Origin: Agrobacterium tumefaciens
Lineage (GTDB): Bacteria > Pseudomonadota > Alphaproteobacteria > Rhizobiales > Rhizobiaceae
Direction: 5' to 3'
NCBI RefSeq assembly: GCF_000834635.1
Contig: NZ_JXQV01000030.1
Location: forward strand, 124,001 to 188,000
DNA: 64,000 nt
The notes under the pieces are model-generated. The model searched no databases. It worked only from the letters and a program-made list of their open reading frames with translations, and was not told the origin of the DNA. The position numbers were made by a program, and so were the translations under genes. Of this stretch, positions 36,513-46,812 are shown piece by piece (positions within the stretch are counted from its first letter, which is position 1; the number at the start of each line of letters is the position of its first letter).

Positions 36513-36540
36513 AAAAGCCGGGCTTGTGCCCGGCTTTTTC
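36513..36540. terminator. Bidirectional terminator
   Basis: AAAGCCGGGC and GCCCGGCTTT form a perfect ten-base stem around TTGT, with A before and T after. It serves both the LytM gene and the convergent mobB operon. Confidence 0.88.
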
Positions 36541-36545
36541 GCATT

Positions 36546-37073
36546 TCAGGGTTGGTTCAGCTTAGGTCTCGTCAGGCCGACCGTGCGCTCGATGAAGTCG
36601 GCAATGGTTGCCGTGTCATCCAGATCAAAGACCGGCAGCGTGGTGTCAGTCACGGCGTGGTCAGCGGCGATGGCGATGATATTCGCATCATTAGGTGAAA
36701 GAGGGTCGGTCTTTGCCGCGTCCCGCCTTCGGGCCTCAATCTTGGAAATGGGCTCGTATTTGTACCCCTCGATCAAGACCAGATCGCACGGGGCGATGCG
36801 GGAGAGGATTTCCTCGAAAGACGGCTCCGGCCCGCCGCGTAGTTCATGCATGATGGCATAGCGCGTGCCTGAGACGATGGTAACTTCATGCGCGCCAGCC
36901 TGCCTGTGCCGCCAGCTATCGGCACCGACCTTGTCGATATCAAAATCATGATGCGCGTGCTTGATGGTGGAGACACGATAGCCACGGGCAGTCAGCTCGG
37001 TCACGATTCGAACGGCAAGGCCGGTCTTGCCGGAGTTTTTCCAGCCGGAAATGCCAAATACCTTTGGAGTCAT
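36546..37073 (-). CDS. mobB: Molybdopterin-guanine dinucleotide biosynthesis protein B
   Basis: A 175-residue P-loop GTP-binding adaptor that assists MobA in attaching GMP to molybdopterin. Walker A is [10 protein letters not shown] near 10-19; [20 protein letters not shown] follows, typical of MobB. The Walker B-like [18 protein letters not shown] is near 95-115. Its ATG overlaps the mobA stop (ATGA), and AGGAG lies nine bases upstream. It is the last gene of a four-gene minus-strand operon. Confidence 0.93.
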   Translation of the reverse strand: MTPKVFGISGWKNSGKTGLAVRIVTELTARGYRVSTIKHAHHDFDIDKVGADSWRHRQAGAHEVTIVSGTRYAIMHELRGGPEPSFEEILSRIAPCDLVLIEGYKYEPISKIEARRRDAAKTDPLSPNDANIIAIAADHAVTDTTLPVFDLDDTATIADFIERTVGLTRPKLNQP

Positions 37074-37699
37074 TCAGACAGGCTCCTCAGAAATGTCTCG
37101 GCGGTTGCGAGTTCATCCGGCGTGTTGATGTTGTAGAACGGGTCAATGGAGGCCGTTGCGCTCTCTACCGGGGGAAATGCTACGCCAAGCGTGACGTGCC
37201 GCGCGATATAGCTGCGGATACGGCGATTGTTGTCATTATCAAGCCATAGCTCAAGATCGTCAGCAATCGAGACCGGCCACAGACCGAATACTGGATGAAC
37301 ATGGCCGCTGGACGCGGCGATGACGATGGCATCCTCACCTGTAACGTGCTGCGTGAGTTGCGTCGAAAGATCCGCCGGAAAGAACGGGCTATCGGCAGGC
37401 ACAGTCAGAAAGTGGGTGGCCTGAGGCGCGTGAGCCGCAAAATGGCGCATGCCCGCCAGAATACCGGCCAGTGGTCCGGCGTGACCGGACTTGGTATCTG
37501 GCACCAGCGGAAGCGCGAAGGCGAGAGCCCAGTTTTCCGGCGCGTTTAGCACCAGCTGCGACACCTGCGGTGTTACTCGATCAATCACATGGGACAGAAG
37601 AGGCTTTTCGCCGAGGTGGCTGAGCGCCTTGTTTGTGCCCATGCGGCGCGATAGTCCACCGGCAAGGATAAGGCCAGGCAGCGTATCTGTTTGGTTCAT
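37070..37699 (-). CDS. mobA: Molybdenum cofactor guanylyltransferase
   Basis: Transfers GMP from GTP to Mo-molybdopterin to give the MGD form used by DMSO-reductase family enzymes, 209 residues. The nucleotide site is [17 protein letters not shown] near 10-26, with conserved [10 protein letters not shown] and [12 protein letters not shown] following. A much longer frame exists upstream through the MFS gene, but the protein family begins at ATG 37699, which has GAGG six bases before it and overlaps the MFS stop (ATGA). Confidence 0.94.
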   Translation of the reverse strand: MNQTDTLPGLILAGGLSRRMGTNKALSHLGEKPLLSHVIDRVTPQVSQLVLNAPENWALAFALPLVPDTKSGHAGPLAGILAGMRHFAAHAPQATHFLTVPADSPFFPADLSTQLTQHVTGEDAIVIAASSGHVHPVFGLWPVSIADDLELWLDNDNNRRIRSYIARHVTLGVAFPPVESATASIDPFYNINTPDELATAETFLRSLSE

Positions 37700-38910
37700 T
37701 TCATGCCTCGTATATGGCGATTCTCCTGCATGCCTGTATAGGCACTTGCTGCCAGCGCAAGAAGCGCGTTCACCGTCATGACCAGCAATAACGGCGTGGT
37801 GCCTGCTTCCTTTGAAAGCAGCGAAGACGCAAGGACGGCCAGAGCAGCGCCACCACCAATGGTCAAGGCACCGCCAAGGCCGGATGCAGACCCGGCCAGA
37901 TGCGGCTGGACGTTGACCATGCCAGCATTGGCGCTGGGCAGGGTCACACCATTGCCAAGGCCGATCAGCGCCAGAGGCAGGAAGAATTCGTAATGGCTGT
38001 TCAGCCCCAGATAGGACAGTGCCAGTGCAACGAAAATGCCAGCGGCGGCAATGGCGTTTCCTGCCAGCATCATGCGCGAGATACCGATACGCTGCGCATA
38101 ACGCCCGGACAGGAAATTGCCGAACATGTAGCCGCCCGCCATGAAGAAGAACTGCATGCCGAGCAGGGCCGGTGACAGGCCGTAAAGCACATTGCCAACG
38201 AAGGGCGCGCCACCCAGAAAGGAGAAGAACAGGCCTGACGAGAATGTGGAGGTCAGCGCGTATCCCCAGAAGCGGCTGGAGCGCAGCAATTGCGGCCAGG
38301 CATTGAACTGGGCGGAAAAGCTGGCTGATTTCTGTGTGTTCGTTTCGCCCAGGTCGAAAAAGACGAGGGTGAAAATCGCCGCGCCGCAAAAGGCGAGCAG
38401 TATGAAACTAGCATGCCAGGACGCGAATTCATTGAGGAAGCCGCCAATGGTGGGGCCGACCATTGGAACGACGGACATGCCCATGGTGACGTAACCAATC
38501 ATGGAGGCGGCCTGATCTGCCGGAACCATATCCCGCACGACGGCACGCGCCAGCACGAAGCCTGATGCCACGACGGCTTGCAGCATGCGCCCGATCATGA
38601 AGACGGTAACATTGGGCGCGAACGCGCAGATGAGGGTTGCGATGACCATGACCGCAAGGGCAACAAGCATGACCGGGCGACGCCCGAACAGATCCGATAG
38701 CGGGCCGATGACGAGTTGCAGAATAGCTGTCGTTGCCAGATATCCCGAGACGGCAAACTGCATGACGGCGTAATCGGTCTCGAAGTAGATCGCCATGGCG
38801 GCAAGCGAGGGCAGGAAGATGTTCATGCTCAGCGCCGCAACGCCTGAGATCAGAACGAGCGTCGCAATATGCGGCGGCGTCGACCGCTTTAGAAAAAAGA
38901 CCCCACTCAT
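37696..38910 (-). CDS. MFS transporter, Bcr/CflA type
   Basis: A 404-residue major facilitator with about 12 membrane helices, of the Bcr/CflA multidrug efflux subgroup. The loop 2-3 signature is seen as [17 protein letters not shown] near 70-86, and the drug-efflux motif C region as [15 protein letters not shown] precedes the ATG. It overlaps the DMT stop upstream and the mobA start downstream by four bases each, so translation of all four genes is probably coupled. The substrate is unknown. A second Bcr/CflA gene lies at 52.9 kb. Confidence 0.88.
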   Translation of the reverse strand: MSGVFFLKRSTPPHIATLVLISGVAALSMNIFLPSLAAMAIYFETDYAVMQFAVSGYLATTAILQLVIGPLSDLFGRRPVMLVALAVMVIATLICAFAPNVTVFMIGRMLQAVVASGFVLARAVVRDMVPADQAASMIGYVTMGMSVVPMVGPTIGGFLNEFASWHASFILLAFCGAAIFTLVFFDLGETNTQKSASFSAQFNAWPQLLRSSRFWGYALTSTFSSGLFFSFLGGAPFVGNVLYGLSPALLGMQFFFMAGGYMFGNFLSGRYAQRIGISRMMLAGNAIAAAGIFVALALSYLGLNSHYEFFLPLALIGLGNGVTLPSANAGMVNVQPHLAGSASGLGGALTIGGGAALAVLASSLLSKEAGTTPLLLVMTVNALLALAASAYTGMQENRHIRGMK

Positions 38911-39809
38911 GGTATCCTCGTGGAGGTTTTGGCGATGGGTGGCTGTTTGCGCCTGCTTTCGCGATAGAAGGTGTAAAGCCCTGAGGCAACGATGATGGCC
39001 GTGCCGCTAAGGATAAAGGCGTTCAATTCCTCTCCAAACACGAAAAAGCCGATGGAGAAGGCCCAGATCATGCTGGTGTAGCGAAACGGTGCCACGAAGG
39101 CGATCTCGCCACGGCGCATGGACAGAATGACAGCCTGATAGCCGATGACAACGAGAACGGCAGAGGCGAAGAGGTGCGACCAGATATAGCCGTCCATCGG
39201 CTGCCAGCCGCCAAACGGCAGGACCAGGGCTGCGCCAAACAGCGTGTTGACGAAGGCGGTGGTCATTGTAATCGTCATGGACGGGACATCGGTATACATG
39301 CGCCGTGTGAGCAGATCGCGCCCGGCGGTAACGAAGACGGCGCCAACGACCAGCAGGGCTGCCGTGGTGAAGCCATCGGGGCCGGGCCGCAGAATGATGA
39401 GCACGCCCGCGAAGCCGACCAGAATGGCGCTCCAGCGCCGCCAGCCAACGGGTTCGCGCAGAAAAATGGCCGCGCCGAGCGTAACCGCCAGCGGGAGCGA
39501 TTGCATGATCGCCGCCACATTGGCAAACCCCATGACCGCCAGCGCGCTAAGGTAAAGAATGGATGCCGCGACCTCGCACAGGCAGCGAGCGACGATGATG
39601 GGTCGCAGCATCATTTTGATAGGGCGCAGCGCGCCCATCTGACGGGCAATGACATAAACCAGCACGCAGGTGATGATGCCGCGCACGAAAAGGATCTGGC
39701 CTGTGTTGATGTAGGGCGTGACGGATTTGGTGAAGGCGTCATTTATGGTGAAGCAAGCCATCGCGAGCGTCATGAGCAACGCGCCGCGCGTATTGTCCGT
39801 CAGTGCCAT
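38907..39809 (-). CDS. EamA/DMT family transporter
   Basis: A 300-residue drug/metabolite transporter with two EamA repeats and about ten helices. The first repeat begins GALLMTLAMACFTINDAFTK, and the second half has SMRRGEIAFVAPFRYTSMIW, a common DMT pattern. Members export amino acids, nucleotide-like compounds or drugs; nothing here fixes the substrate. ATG 39809 is preferred over the longer frame to 39857. It is the first gene of the mobB operon and overlaps the MFS gene by four bases. It is 175 bases from moaA upstream. Confidence 0.85.
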   Translation of the reverse strand: MALTDNTRGALLMTLAMACFTINDAFTKSVTPYINTGQILFVRGIITCVLVYVIARQMGALRPIKMMLRPIIVARCLCEVAASILYLSALAVMGFANVAAIMQSLPLAVTLGAAIFLREPVGWRRWSAILVGFAGVLIILRPGPDGFTTAALLVVGAVFVTAGRDLLTRRMYTDVPSMTITMTTAFVNTLFGAALVLPFGGWQPMDGYIWSHLFASAVLVVIGYQAVILSMRRGEIAFVAPFRYTSMIWAFSIGFFVFGEELNAFILSGTAIIVASGLYTFYRESRRKQPPIAKTSTRIP

Positions 39810-39984
39810 TTTATTCACATTCCCAGATACAACGGTGTCCGCGATGGTGCCTGGCACATCGTACGACTCCGCCCACTCCTCTTACATTGAATGCGTGGCA
39901 TGCTGCCGAGGCGAATTCAATCGAATTATATTGGAAGACGGAATAAAGCTTCGCGTCAGACGGGTCTGGATTCCGAAAATGCCA

Positions 39985-41034
39985 TCAGCCGCCGGTCACA
40001 CTCATGTGGCGGGCAACAGCGGGGCGCTTGTGGGTGCGGTCGATGATGAAATCATGTCCCTTCGGCTTGCGCAGAATGGCATCATCAATGGCCTGAGACA
40101 GAAGTGCGTTGTCATCGGAAGCGCGCAGCGCCGTGCGCAGATCTGCGGCATCATCCTGCCCCAGGCACATATATAGGGTGCCGGTGCAGGTGAGGCGTAC
40201 GCGATTGCAGCTTTCGCAGAAATTATGCGTCATAGGTGTGATGAAGCCAAGGCGGCCACCGGTTTCCTTAACGCGGACATAGCGCGCCGGACCGCCAGTC
40301 TGGTAGCCGATATCATCAAGTGTGAAACGCTCTTCCAGCGAAGCCCGCACCTGCGACAGCGGCAAATAGCGATCCGTGCGGTCTTCCTCGATTTCGCCCA
40401 TCGGCATGGTTTCGATGACGGTCAGATCCATGCCGCGCTCATGGGCGAATTGCATGAGGTGAGGAATTTCATGTTCGTTGAAATCCTTCAGCGCCACGGC
40501 GTTGAGCTTGATCTTGATACCGGCAGCCAGTGCGGCATCAATACCGCTCATGACCCGCGAGAAATCGCCCCAACGCGTGATCTGCCGGAATTTATCCGGA
40601 TCGAGCGTATCCAGAGACACGTTGATGCGGCGAACACCGCAATCGAACAGTTCTGTCGCATGAGTTGCCAGTTGCGAGCCGTTGGTCGTCAGGGTCAGTT
40701 CGTCCAGCGTTCCGGCCTGCACGTGGCGACCGAGGTCACGGACCAGATGCATGATGTTCTTGCGAACCAGCGGCTCGCCGCCTGTCAGTCTGATCTTGCG
40801 CACACCCTTGGAAATGAAGGCGGAACAGAGCCGATTCAGCTCTTCCAGCGTCAAAAGATCCTTCTTGGGCAGGAAGGTCATGTGTTCGGACATGCAGTAA
40901 GTGCAGCGAAAATCGCAGCGATCCGTAACTGACACACGCAGGTAGGTGACGGCGCGACCGAAGGGATCGACCATCGGTGCCGTGCTTTCCGTCAGGGAAT
41001 TCGCGTGGGGCAGCGAACCGAGAAAGCTGTTCAA
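39985..41034 (-). CDS. moaA: GTP 3',8-cyclase
   Basis: Radical-SAM enzyme for the first step of molybdenum cofactor synthesis, 349 residues. The SAM cluster cysteines are in [15 protein letters not shown] near 38-52. The second, C-terminal cluster is in [15 protein letters not shown] near 280-295. The protein ends in the GG tail (MSVTGG) needed for activity. TTG at 41034 has GGAGA seven bases upstream, better than the internal ATG at residue 21. No Moco-riboswitch-like leader is seen; the leader to the divergent DUF971 gene is only 121 bases. Confidence 0.95.
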   Translation of the reverse strand: MNSFLGSLPHANSLTESTAPMVDPFGRAVTYLRVSVTDRCDFRCTYCMSEHMTFLPKKDLLTLEELNRLCSAFISKGVRKIRLTGGEPLVRKNIMHLVRDLGRHVQAGTLDELTLTTNGSQLATHATELFDCGVRRINVSLDTLDPDKFRQITRWGDFSRVMSGIDAALAAGIKIKLNAVALKDFNEHEIPHLMQFAHERGMDLTVIETMPMGEIEEDRTDRYLPLSQVRASLEERFTLDDIGYQTGGPARYVRVKETGGRLGFITPMTHNFCESCNRVRLTCTGTLYMCLGQDDAADLRTALRASDDNALLSQAIDDAILRKPKGHDFIIDRTHKRPAVARHMSVTGG

Positions 41035-41155
41035 ACTGAAGTCTCCAGTCCATTCTTTGGGAGGCGGGCGAGGCTTGGGCCTTCATGTAGTGTCTTGCCC
41101 GCAGAGCGGCAAGGTCATAAGTGTGCAGTATATTATCATGTTGCGGAAATGAAAA

Positions 41156-41524
41156 ATGAGTGATCCCTGGCCCACGGAACTGCGCGTCTCGAAAGACAAG
41201 CGACATCTCGTCGTGACATTCGACAATGGCGCCTCTCATGATCTGCCCGCCGAAATGCTGCGGGTGCTTTCGCCGTCTGCCGAGGTTCAGGGCCATGGGC
41301 CGGGACAGAAGGTTACCGTTCCGGGCAAGCGCAACGTTGGCATTCGCGCCGTTGTCGCCACGGGCAATTATGCCGTGCGCATCGCGTTCGATGACGGTCA
41401 TGATAGCGGAATTTTCACCTGGAGATATCTGCTGGAGCTTGGGCAGACGGGTGACACACTGTTCTCTGAATATGAGCAGGAGCTGAAGGAAAAAGGCTTG
41501 AGCAGGGAGCCTAAACTCCGCTAG
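41156..41524 (+). CDS. DUF971 family protein
   Basis: A 122-residue protein of the DUF971 (gamma-butyrobetaine hydroxylase-like N-terminal) family. It has the conserved start PTELRVSKDKRHLVVTFDNG, an internal PAEMLRVLSPSAEV and the end GIFTWRYLLELG. The family includes domains linked to Fe-S or metal handling next to molybdenum cofactor or Mrp genes, but the function is not established. The ribosome site is weak. It is divergent from moaA and precedes the antiporter gene by 37 bases. Confidence 0.85.
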   Translation: MSDPWPTELRVSKDKRHLVVTFDNGASHDLPAEMLRVLSPSAEVQGHGPGQKVTVPGKRNVGIRAVVATGNYAVRIAFDDGHDSGIFTWRYLLELGQTGDTLFSEYEQELKEKGLSREPKLR

Positions 41525-41561
41525 CAGACATAAACGAATTCATGCAGGGACAGGGTGACAC

Positions 41562-43379
41562 TTGGCAGTCGAGGGAAATGCAAACGATCTGGCGCAAGTG
41601 GTCGTCCTGTTGGCGGCGGGGGTCATCGCGGCGCCTATTTTCAAACGAATAGGCCTCGGTTCGGTTCTAGGCTATCTCGCCGCCGGTCTCGTCATAGGTC
41701 CGTTCGGGTTCGGTGCCTTTTCCGATTCACAAGCCATCATCCATATAGCCGAACTTGGCGTGGTGATGTTTCTCTTCATCATCGGGCTGGAAATGCAGCC
41801 ATCGCGGCTGTGGTCCATGCGCAAGGATATTTTCGGGCTCGGTGCCTTTCAGGTGCTGACCTGCATGGCGGGCTTGACGATGGTGGGCCTTGCGCTCGGC
41901 TTCTCGCTTGCGCCGTCCTTTGTCGCGGGCACCGGCTTTGTGCTGACATCGACTGCTATCGTCATGCAGATGCTGCAGGAGCGCAACAGCATGTCGACGC
42001 TGAAAGGCCAGCGCATCATTGCTATTCTTCTGTTTGAAGATCTGGCCATCGTGCCGCTTCTGGTGCTTGTCGCGTTTTTGGGTGCGGGTGGCGAAGCCGT
42101 GACGCTGACGGAGCGGATGACCTCCATTGGCATCGCGCTTGCCGCCGTCGTGGCGCTTGTCGTCGCAGGCCGCTATCTGCTCAACCCGTTCTTCCGGCTG
42201 CTGGCGGCATCTGGCGCGCGGGAAGTGATGACGGCAGCGGCTTTGCTGGTGGTTCTTGGTTCCGCACTTTTGATGCAGGTCAGCGGGCTTTCCATGGCGA
42301 TGGGTGCGTTTCTGGCGGGCGTGCTGCTGTCTGAATCCTCGTTCCGGCACCAACTGGAAGCCGATATCGAACCCTTCCGCGGCATTCTTCTCGGCCTGTT
42401 TTTCCTCGGCGTCGGCATGGCGATCGATCTGACTGTGATTGCCGCCAACTGGCAACTGGTCGTGATGAGCGTGGTTGCCTACATGCTCATCAAGGCGCTG
42501 TTGATTTACTGCGTGGCGCGGATGCTGGGAACGTGCCAGCGCGAAAGCATAGAGCGGGCCGTGCTGATGGCGCAGGGTGGCGAATTTGCCTTCGTGCTTT
42601 ATTCGGCAGCCGTTGCGGCTGGAATACTCGACGCTGAAGCCAATGCGGTGCTGACGGCGACCATCATCATTTCGATGATCCTGACGCCGCTGATGGTGAT
42701 TGCCCATGATCGCATCATGCCCAAGCATGTTCCCGATACCGGCGATCTGGATTTGCCTGAGAATGTCGAGGGCAGCATTTTGATGATAGGCTTTGGCCGG
42801 TTCGGCCAGATTGTCAGCCAGCCGCTTCTGGCGCGTGGATACACGCTGTCGCTCATCGATAAGGACGCGGACTTCGTGCGCGACGCCGCCGGTTTCGGCT
42901 TCAAGGTCTATTATGGCGATGGATCACGGTCCGAAATTCTGCATGCGGCAGGGGCAGGGTCGGCTAGGGCCGTGCTGATCTGCGTGGACGACAAGGACGC
43001 TGCTGTTCGGATCGCCGAGATCGTGAAGCACGAATTTCCGTTGGTGCCGGTGCTGGCGCGCGCCTATGATCGAGGCCATGCGCTGGATCTGTTGAAGGCG
43101 GGTGTCGATTATCAGATCCGCGAGACCTATGAGTCGGCTCTGGATTTCAGTGGAAAGGTGCTGACCGCTGTTGGTGAGGAAACCGATCTTGCCGAGCGGT
43201 TGGTGGAAGAATTCCGCGATGTCGACAAGGAGCGGTTCGCGCTCGAGGTCGTTGGCGGTATCTATGCCGGGCGCTCGCTGGTGCGCGGCAATTCTCAGCC
43301 AGCCGACCTCGTGGCTGCCCGCACGGCCCGCGAGCGCGCAGAACGAGAGGCCCGGGAAGAGGCGCAGGAGCAAGGCTGA
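41562..43379 (+). CDS. CPA2 family cation:proton antiporter with TrkA-N domain
   Basis: A 605-residue KefB/KefC-like K+ (or Na+)/H+ antiporter. About 12-13 membrane helices fill residues 1-385, with the family stretch SVLGYLAAGLVIGPFGFG near 35-52 and GAFLAGVLLSESSFRHQLE. A cytoplasmic TrkA-N NAD-binding domain follows (MIGFGRFGQIVSQPLLARGY near 408-427). The tail ends in a charged ERAEREAREEAQEQ helix. The start is TTG, eleven bases after GGG. Kef-type proteins are gated by glutathione adducts in other bacteria, but no KefF/KefG partner lies nearby. Confidence 0.88.
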   Translation: MAVEGNANDLAQVVVLLAAGVIAAPIFKRIGLGSVLGYLAAGLVIGPFGFGAFSDSQAIIHIAELGVVMFLFIIGLEMQPSRLWSMRKDIFGLGAFQVLTCMAGLTMVGLALGFSLAPSFVAGTGFVLTSTAIVMQMLQERNSMSTLKGQRIIAILLFEDLAIVPLLVLVAFLGAGGEAVTLTERMTSIGIALAAVVALVVAGRYLLNPFFRLLAASGAREVMTAAALLVVLGSALLMQVSGLSMAMGAFLAGVLLSESSFRHQLEADIEPFRGILLGLFFLGVGMAIDLTVIAANWQLVVMSVVAYMLIKALLIYCVARMLGTCQRESIERAVLMAQGGEFAFVLYSAAVAAGILDAEANAVLTATIIISMILTPLMVIAHDRIMPKHVPDTGDLDLPENVEGSILMIGFGRFGQIVSQPLLARGYTLSLIDKDADFVRDAAGFGFKVYYGDGSRSEILHAAGAGSARAVLICVDDKDAAVRIAEIVKHEFPLVPVLARAYDRGHALDLLKAGVDYQIRETYESALDFSGKVLTAVGEETDLAERLVEEFRDVDKERFALEVVGGIYAGRSLVRGNSQPADLVAARTARERAEREAREEAQEQG

Positions 43380-43408
43380 CGCGCTATGCGAGGCAGGGAG
43401 AGGACATC

Positions 43409-44017
43409 ATGACAATCATCCGTTCCGTCGAAGAACTGAGAGCCATCTATGGCGAGGTGAAGGAAACCTCCTACACCAAGGTCACCAAGGCGTTGACGCC
43501 GGGCTACAGGCGGATGATCGAAGCATCGCCATTTATGGCGCTGGCAACTGTGGGGCCAGAGGGATTGGACTGCTCACCGCGTGGTGACAAGGGCGGACTT
43601 GTTCGGGTTGTTGATGACAAGACGCTGATGTTGCCCGATTGGCATGGCAACAAGCGTATCGACTCGCTTACCAACATCGTGCGCGATCCTCGCGTCGCCC
43701 TTCTGTTTCTGGTTCCCGGTTCCAACACAACGATGCGTGTGAACGGAACTGCCGAGGTGTCAATCGACCCCGAATTGCTTCATAGCTTTGAGATGGATGG
43801 TAAGCATCCGCGAACGGTCGTTGTTTTCACGATCGGTGAGGTCTATTTCCAGTGCGCGCGCGCATTGCTGCGCTCAGAACTGTGGAACCCGGACAATTTC
43901 GTAGATCCCGCGTCCTTACCCACGCCGGGCGCACTGGTTAAAGATGCAAAAGCGGATTTCGATCAGGAAACCTATGATCGCGAGTGGCCGAAAATCGCTG
44001 AGAAAACCATGTGGTGA
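43409..44017 (+). CDS. Pyridoxamine 5'-phosphate oxidase family flavoprotein
   Basis: A 202-residue FMN-binding split-barrel protein of the PPOX-type MSMEG_1061 subgroup. The barrel starts with FMALATVGPEGLDCSPRGDK near 49-68, followed by LMLPDWHGNKRIDSLTNI, which lines the FMN site. The C-terminus has WPKIAEKTMW. Relatives use FMN or F420 for unknown reductions. GAGG lies six bases before the ATG. It follows the antiporter after 29 bases. Confidence 0.85.
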   Translation: MTIIRSVEELRAIYGEVKETSYTKVTKALTPGYRRMIEASPFMALATVGPEGLDCSPRGDKGGLVRVVDDKTLMLPDWHGNKRIDSLTNIVRDPRVALLFLVPGSNTTMRVNGTAEVSIDPELLHSFEMDGKHPRTVVVFTIGEVYFQCARALLRSELWNPDNFVDPASLPTPGALVKDAKADFDQETYDREWPKIAEKTMW

Positions 44018-44024
44018 GTGAGTG

Positions 44025-44049
44025 AGAAACCGCTGTGGTGCGGTTTTCT
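44025..44049. terminator. Convergent terminator
   Basis: AGAAACCGC and GCGGTTTTCT pair with one extra T, between the convergent flavoprotein and diguanylate cyclase genes. T runs exist on both sides, though short. Confidence 0.55.
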
Positions 44050-45109
44050 ACTTGTAGATAAGCCAGCTCTTGCCGCCATAATTTTTCTGCATGCCGTCCT
44101 GGAAAAGCACGGTGCGGTTCCGTCCTGTTTCCTTGGCCTGATAAAGCGCGATATCGGCGTTTGCATAGAACTCGCCGGGATTTTGCGCCTGCGATGCCAT
44201 CGTGTAGCCCAGAGATATTGTGACCTGACCGTAATCGATCCCGGATTTCGAGTGGCGGAACGGGGTTTTCTCAAGCGTGGTTCTGATCCGTTCGCACATC
44301 ACGTTGATTTCTTCCTGGCTGCTGCCTTCGAGAATGATGGCAAATTCTTCACCGCCACTACGGGCAACAAAGATATCCTTGCGCACGCAGGCACGGATGA
44401 CCGAGGCGACGCTGGCGAGAATCTTGTCTCCCACGGGATGACCGAACGTATCGTTGATACGTTTGAAATTATCGACATCCACCAACACAAGACCAGAAAA
44501 TTGCAGGCCGATGGTGCTGTCATACATGGAGGCCAGCTTTTCATCGAAAGCGCGGCGGTTGGAAAGCCGCGTCAGAGAATCGGTGTTGGCGATGCGCTTA
44601 TATTCATCAAGCTCAAGGCGAACCTGCTGCATTTCCTCGGCGTGGCGATCCACGCTTTTGGATGTCGTCTCGTTTTCCGCCATCTTGTTTCCAGTTGCCT
44701 CGACAAGCATGGCGACAGCGGTGCGCAGAAGATGGGTACTTGCGTGGTTCTTATCCGCGATACCGGCGCGGGTCTCATCCAGAATGCGGTTATAATTCTC
44801 AAGGTTCGTCTGCTCATGCTGGAGCACACCCAACACGCGGCTGAGTTCCGTCGCCAGCTTTGCACGGGCCGATTCCAGCAATTGCCCTTGGTTATGATCG
44901 AAATAGCGCGAACCGAGTTCGTCCAGATCTTCCTGCGTCGCATTATTGCCCAGCGCAGCGAGATCCTTGGTCAAATCCGGATTGGAGCCGATATAGGCTT
45001 CGTAGAACAGGCTGTAATTGCGCGGAATGGGAACAACGCCCATATTGCGCATGGCAAACAGAATCTGCGCGGATATATCCAATCCCTTGGACGTCGACGG
45101 CATCTTCAT
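44048..45109 (-). CDS. GGDEF diguanylate cyclase
   Basis: A 353-residue cytoplasmic diguanylate cyclase making c-di-GMP. The N-terminal half (about 1-170) is helical, with a conserved early PRNYSLFYEAYIGSNPDL and a coiled coil before the catalytic domain. The GGDEF domain starts ANTDSLTRLSNRRAFDEKL and has the active site RSGGEEF. The RxxD inhibitory site before it is absent (VRKD in its place), so product inhibition by that route is unlikely. ATG 45109 has GGGAG seven bases upstream; a TTG lies one codon earlier. There is no membrane segment. The upstream gap is AT-rich. Confidence 0.9.
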   Translation of the reverse strand: MKMPSTSKGLDISAQILFAMRNMGVVPIPRNYSLFYEAYIGSNPDLTKDLAALGNNATQEDLDELGSRYFDHNQGQLLESARAKLATELSRVLGVLQHEQTNLENYNRILDETRAGIADKNHASTHLLRTAVAMLVEATGNKMAENETTSKSVDRHAEEMQQVRLELDEYKRIANTDSLTRLSNRRAFDEKLASMYDSTIGLQFSGLVLVDVDNFKRINDTFGHPVGDKILASVASVIRACVRKDIFVARSGGEEFAIILEGSSQEEINVMCERIRTTLEKTPFRHSKSGIDYGQVTISLGYTMASQAQNPGEFYANADIALYQAKETGRNRTVLFQDGMQKNYGGKSWLIYK

Positions 45110-45420
45110 CAAGTCACTCCCGGCAATATGTGCGTCTGTAATCCGCGATCATCATAAAGTTCTAATGGAAATCTCAATTAACGAAAATCGGTATTTGTCG
45201 AAAATACGAATATTCCAATATGTCCACGGCTCTGTAAGGCCTTGTTTTTAAATAATTAGATTCGCCTAACAAAATCGTGGGTAGCACCCAATATCACCAT
45301 GCAGCCAAAATTATAGTGGTAATTTCTTATAGGGCCAAAATTTTTTTGTTGTCTTAACAATCGTCAAAATTATCGAAAAAAATGGAGGCGGTTCATGAGG
45401 GCCGCCTCCACAGTCTCGTG
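45110..45420. other. AT-rich gap between diguanylate cyclase and fumC genes
   Basis: This 311-base gap has no gene. It contains the fumC terminator and a small hairpin, GTATTT-GTCGA-AAATAC at 45191-45207, about 80 bases before the cyclase start. The diguanylate cyclase promoter should lie here. Confidence 0.5.
45376..45410 (-). terminator. fumC terminator
   Basis: TGGAGGCGG at 45383-45391 pairs with CCGCCTCCA at 45402-45410. On the minus strand the stem is followed by seven T residues. Confidence 0.88.
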
Positions 45421-46812
45421 TTATTTAGGGCCGATCATGTTTTCCGGACGAACATACTGATCGAACTCTTCATTGGTGAGATACCCACCGCCGACCGCTT
45501 CTTCGCGGAGCGTCGTGCCGTTCTTGTGCGCGGTCTTGGCGATTTTGGCGCAGGCGTCATATCCCAGCTTGCCATTGAGGGCTGTGACCAGCATGAGCGA
45601 GTTTTCGACGCCCTTTTTGATGTTGTCTTCACGGGCTTCAATGCCGACGACGCAATTGTCTGTGAAGGAAACGGCTGCATCGCCCAGAAGTTGTACCGAC
45701 TGCAGAAAGTTATAGGCCATCATCGGGTTGTAGACGTTGAGTTCGAAATGGCCCTGGCTGCCTGCGAATGTGATCGCCGCCTGGTTTCCGAAGATGTGTG
45801 CGCAGACCTGGGTCAGAGCTTCCGATTGGGTCGGATTGACCTTGCCCGGCATGATGGACGAGCCGGGTTCGTTTTCAGGCAATGCCAGTTCACCAAGACC
45901 GGCGCGTGGGCCGGAACCGAGGAAGCGGATGTCGTTGGCAATCTTGAACAGCGCGGCCGCAGCGGCATTGATGGCGCCATGGGCAAAGACCATCGCGTCG
46001 TGGGCAGCCAATGCTTCGAACTTGTTGGGGGCCGTTACGAAAGGAAGGCCGGTGATCTTTGCGATCTCTTCGGCAACCTGTTCTGCAAAGCCGACGGGCG
46101 CGTTGAGACCTGTACCGACGGCGGTGCCGCCCTGTGCCAGTTCATAAAGACCGGACAGAGTGAGTTCGATGCGCTTGATGGCGGAGGCGACCTGCGCTGC
46201 ATAGCCGGAAAATTCCTGGCCGAGCGTGAGTGGTGTTGCGTCCTGCGTGTGGGTGCGGCCAATCTTGATGATGTGGGCAAAGCCCTTTGCCTTGGCATCC
46301 AGGCTCGCATGCAGGTGCTTGAGGCTTGGCAGCAGGTGGTGAACCATCTGCTCGGCGCAGGCAATGTGCATGGCCGTTGGGTATGTGTCGTTGGACGACT
46401 GGCTCATATTGACGTGGTCATTCGGGTGAACGGGCTTCTTGGTGCCCATCTCGCCGCCGAGCATTTCAATCGCCCGGTTGGAAATGACTTCGTTGGCATT
46501 CATGTTGGACTGCGTGCCGGAACCGGTCTGCCACACTACGAGCGGGAAGTGATCGTTGAGCTTGCCATCGATGACCTCTTGTGCGGCCTGGATGATGGTG
46601 TCGCCAATCTTCGCATCGAGACCGGCCAGTGCCATGTTTGTGCGGGCAGCGGCCTGCTTGACGATGCCGAGCGCACGTACGACCGATGCGGGTTGCTTTT
46701 CCCAGCCGATCTTGAAGTTTCCAAGCGAACGCTGTGCCTGGGCGCCCCAGTAACGGTCGCTTGCAACATCGATCGGGCCAAATGTGTCGGTTTCAGTGCG
46801 TGTGGCTGTCAT
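45421..46812 (-). CDS. fumC: Class II fumarate hydratase
   Basis: The iron-free fumarase of the TCA cycle, a homotetramer of 463-residue subunits interconverting fumarate and malate. The superfamily signature [13 protein letters not shown] is near residue 317-329. The substrate site parts [14 protein letters not shown] and [15 protein letters not shown] are near 98-145, and [15 protein letters not shown] near 184. AGGA precedes the ATG at 46812. Confidence 0.96.
   Translation of the reverse strand: MTATRTETDTFGPIDVASDRYWGAQAQRSLGNFKIGWEKQPASVVRALGIVKQAAARTNMALAGLDAKIGDTIIQAAQEVIDGKLNDHFPLVVWQTGSGTQSNMNANEVISNRAIEMLGGEMGTKKPVHPNDHVNMSQSSNDTYPTAMHIACAEQMVHHLLPSLKHLHASLDAKAKGFAHIIKIGRTHTQDATPLTLGQEFSGYAAQVASAIKRIELTLSGLYELAQGGTAVGTGLNAPVGFAEQVAEEIAKITGLPFVTAPNKFEALAAHDAMVFAHGAINAAAAALFKIANDIRFLGSGPRAGLGELALPENEPGSSIMPGKVNPTQSEALTQVCAHIFGNQAAITFAGSQGHFELNVYNPMMAYNFLQSVQLLGDAAVSFTDNCVVGIEAREDNIKKGVENSLMLVTALNGKLGYDACAKIAKTAHKNGTTLREEAVGGGYLTNEEFDQYVRPENMIGPK

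Noticed and set aside
37700-38389. Upstream extension of the mobA frame
   Set aside because: The MobA family begins at ATG 37699; the extension is the shadow of the MFS gene.
40985-41155. Molybdenum-cofactor riboswitch before moaA
   Set aside because: The leader is short and shows only a small bulged dyad (41094-41113), without the larger conserved fold.
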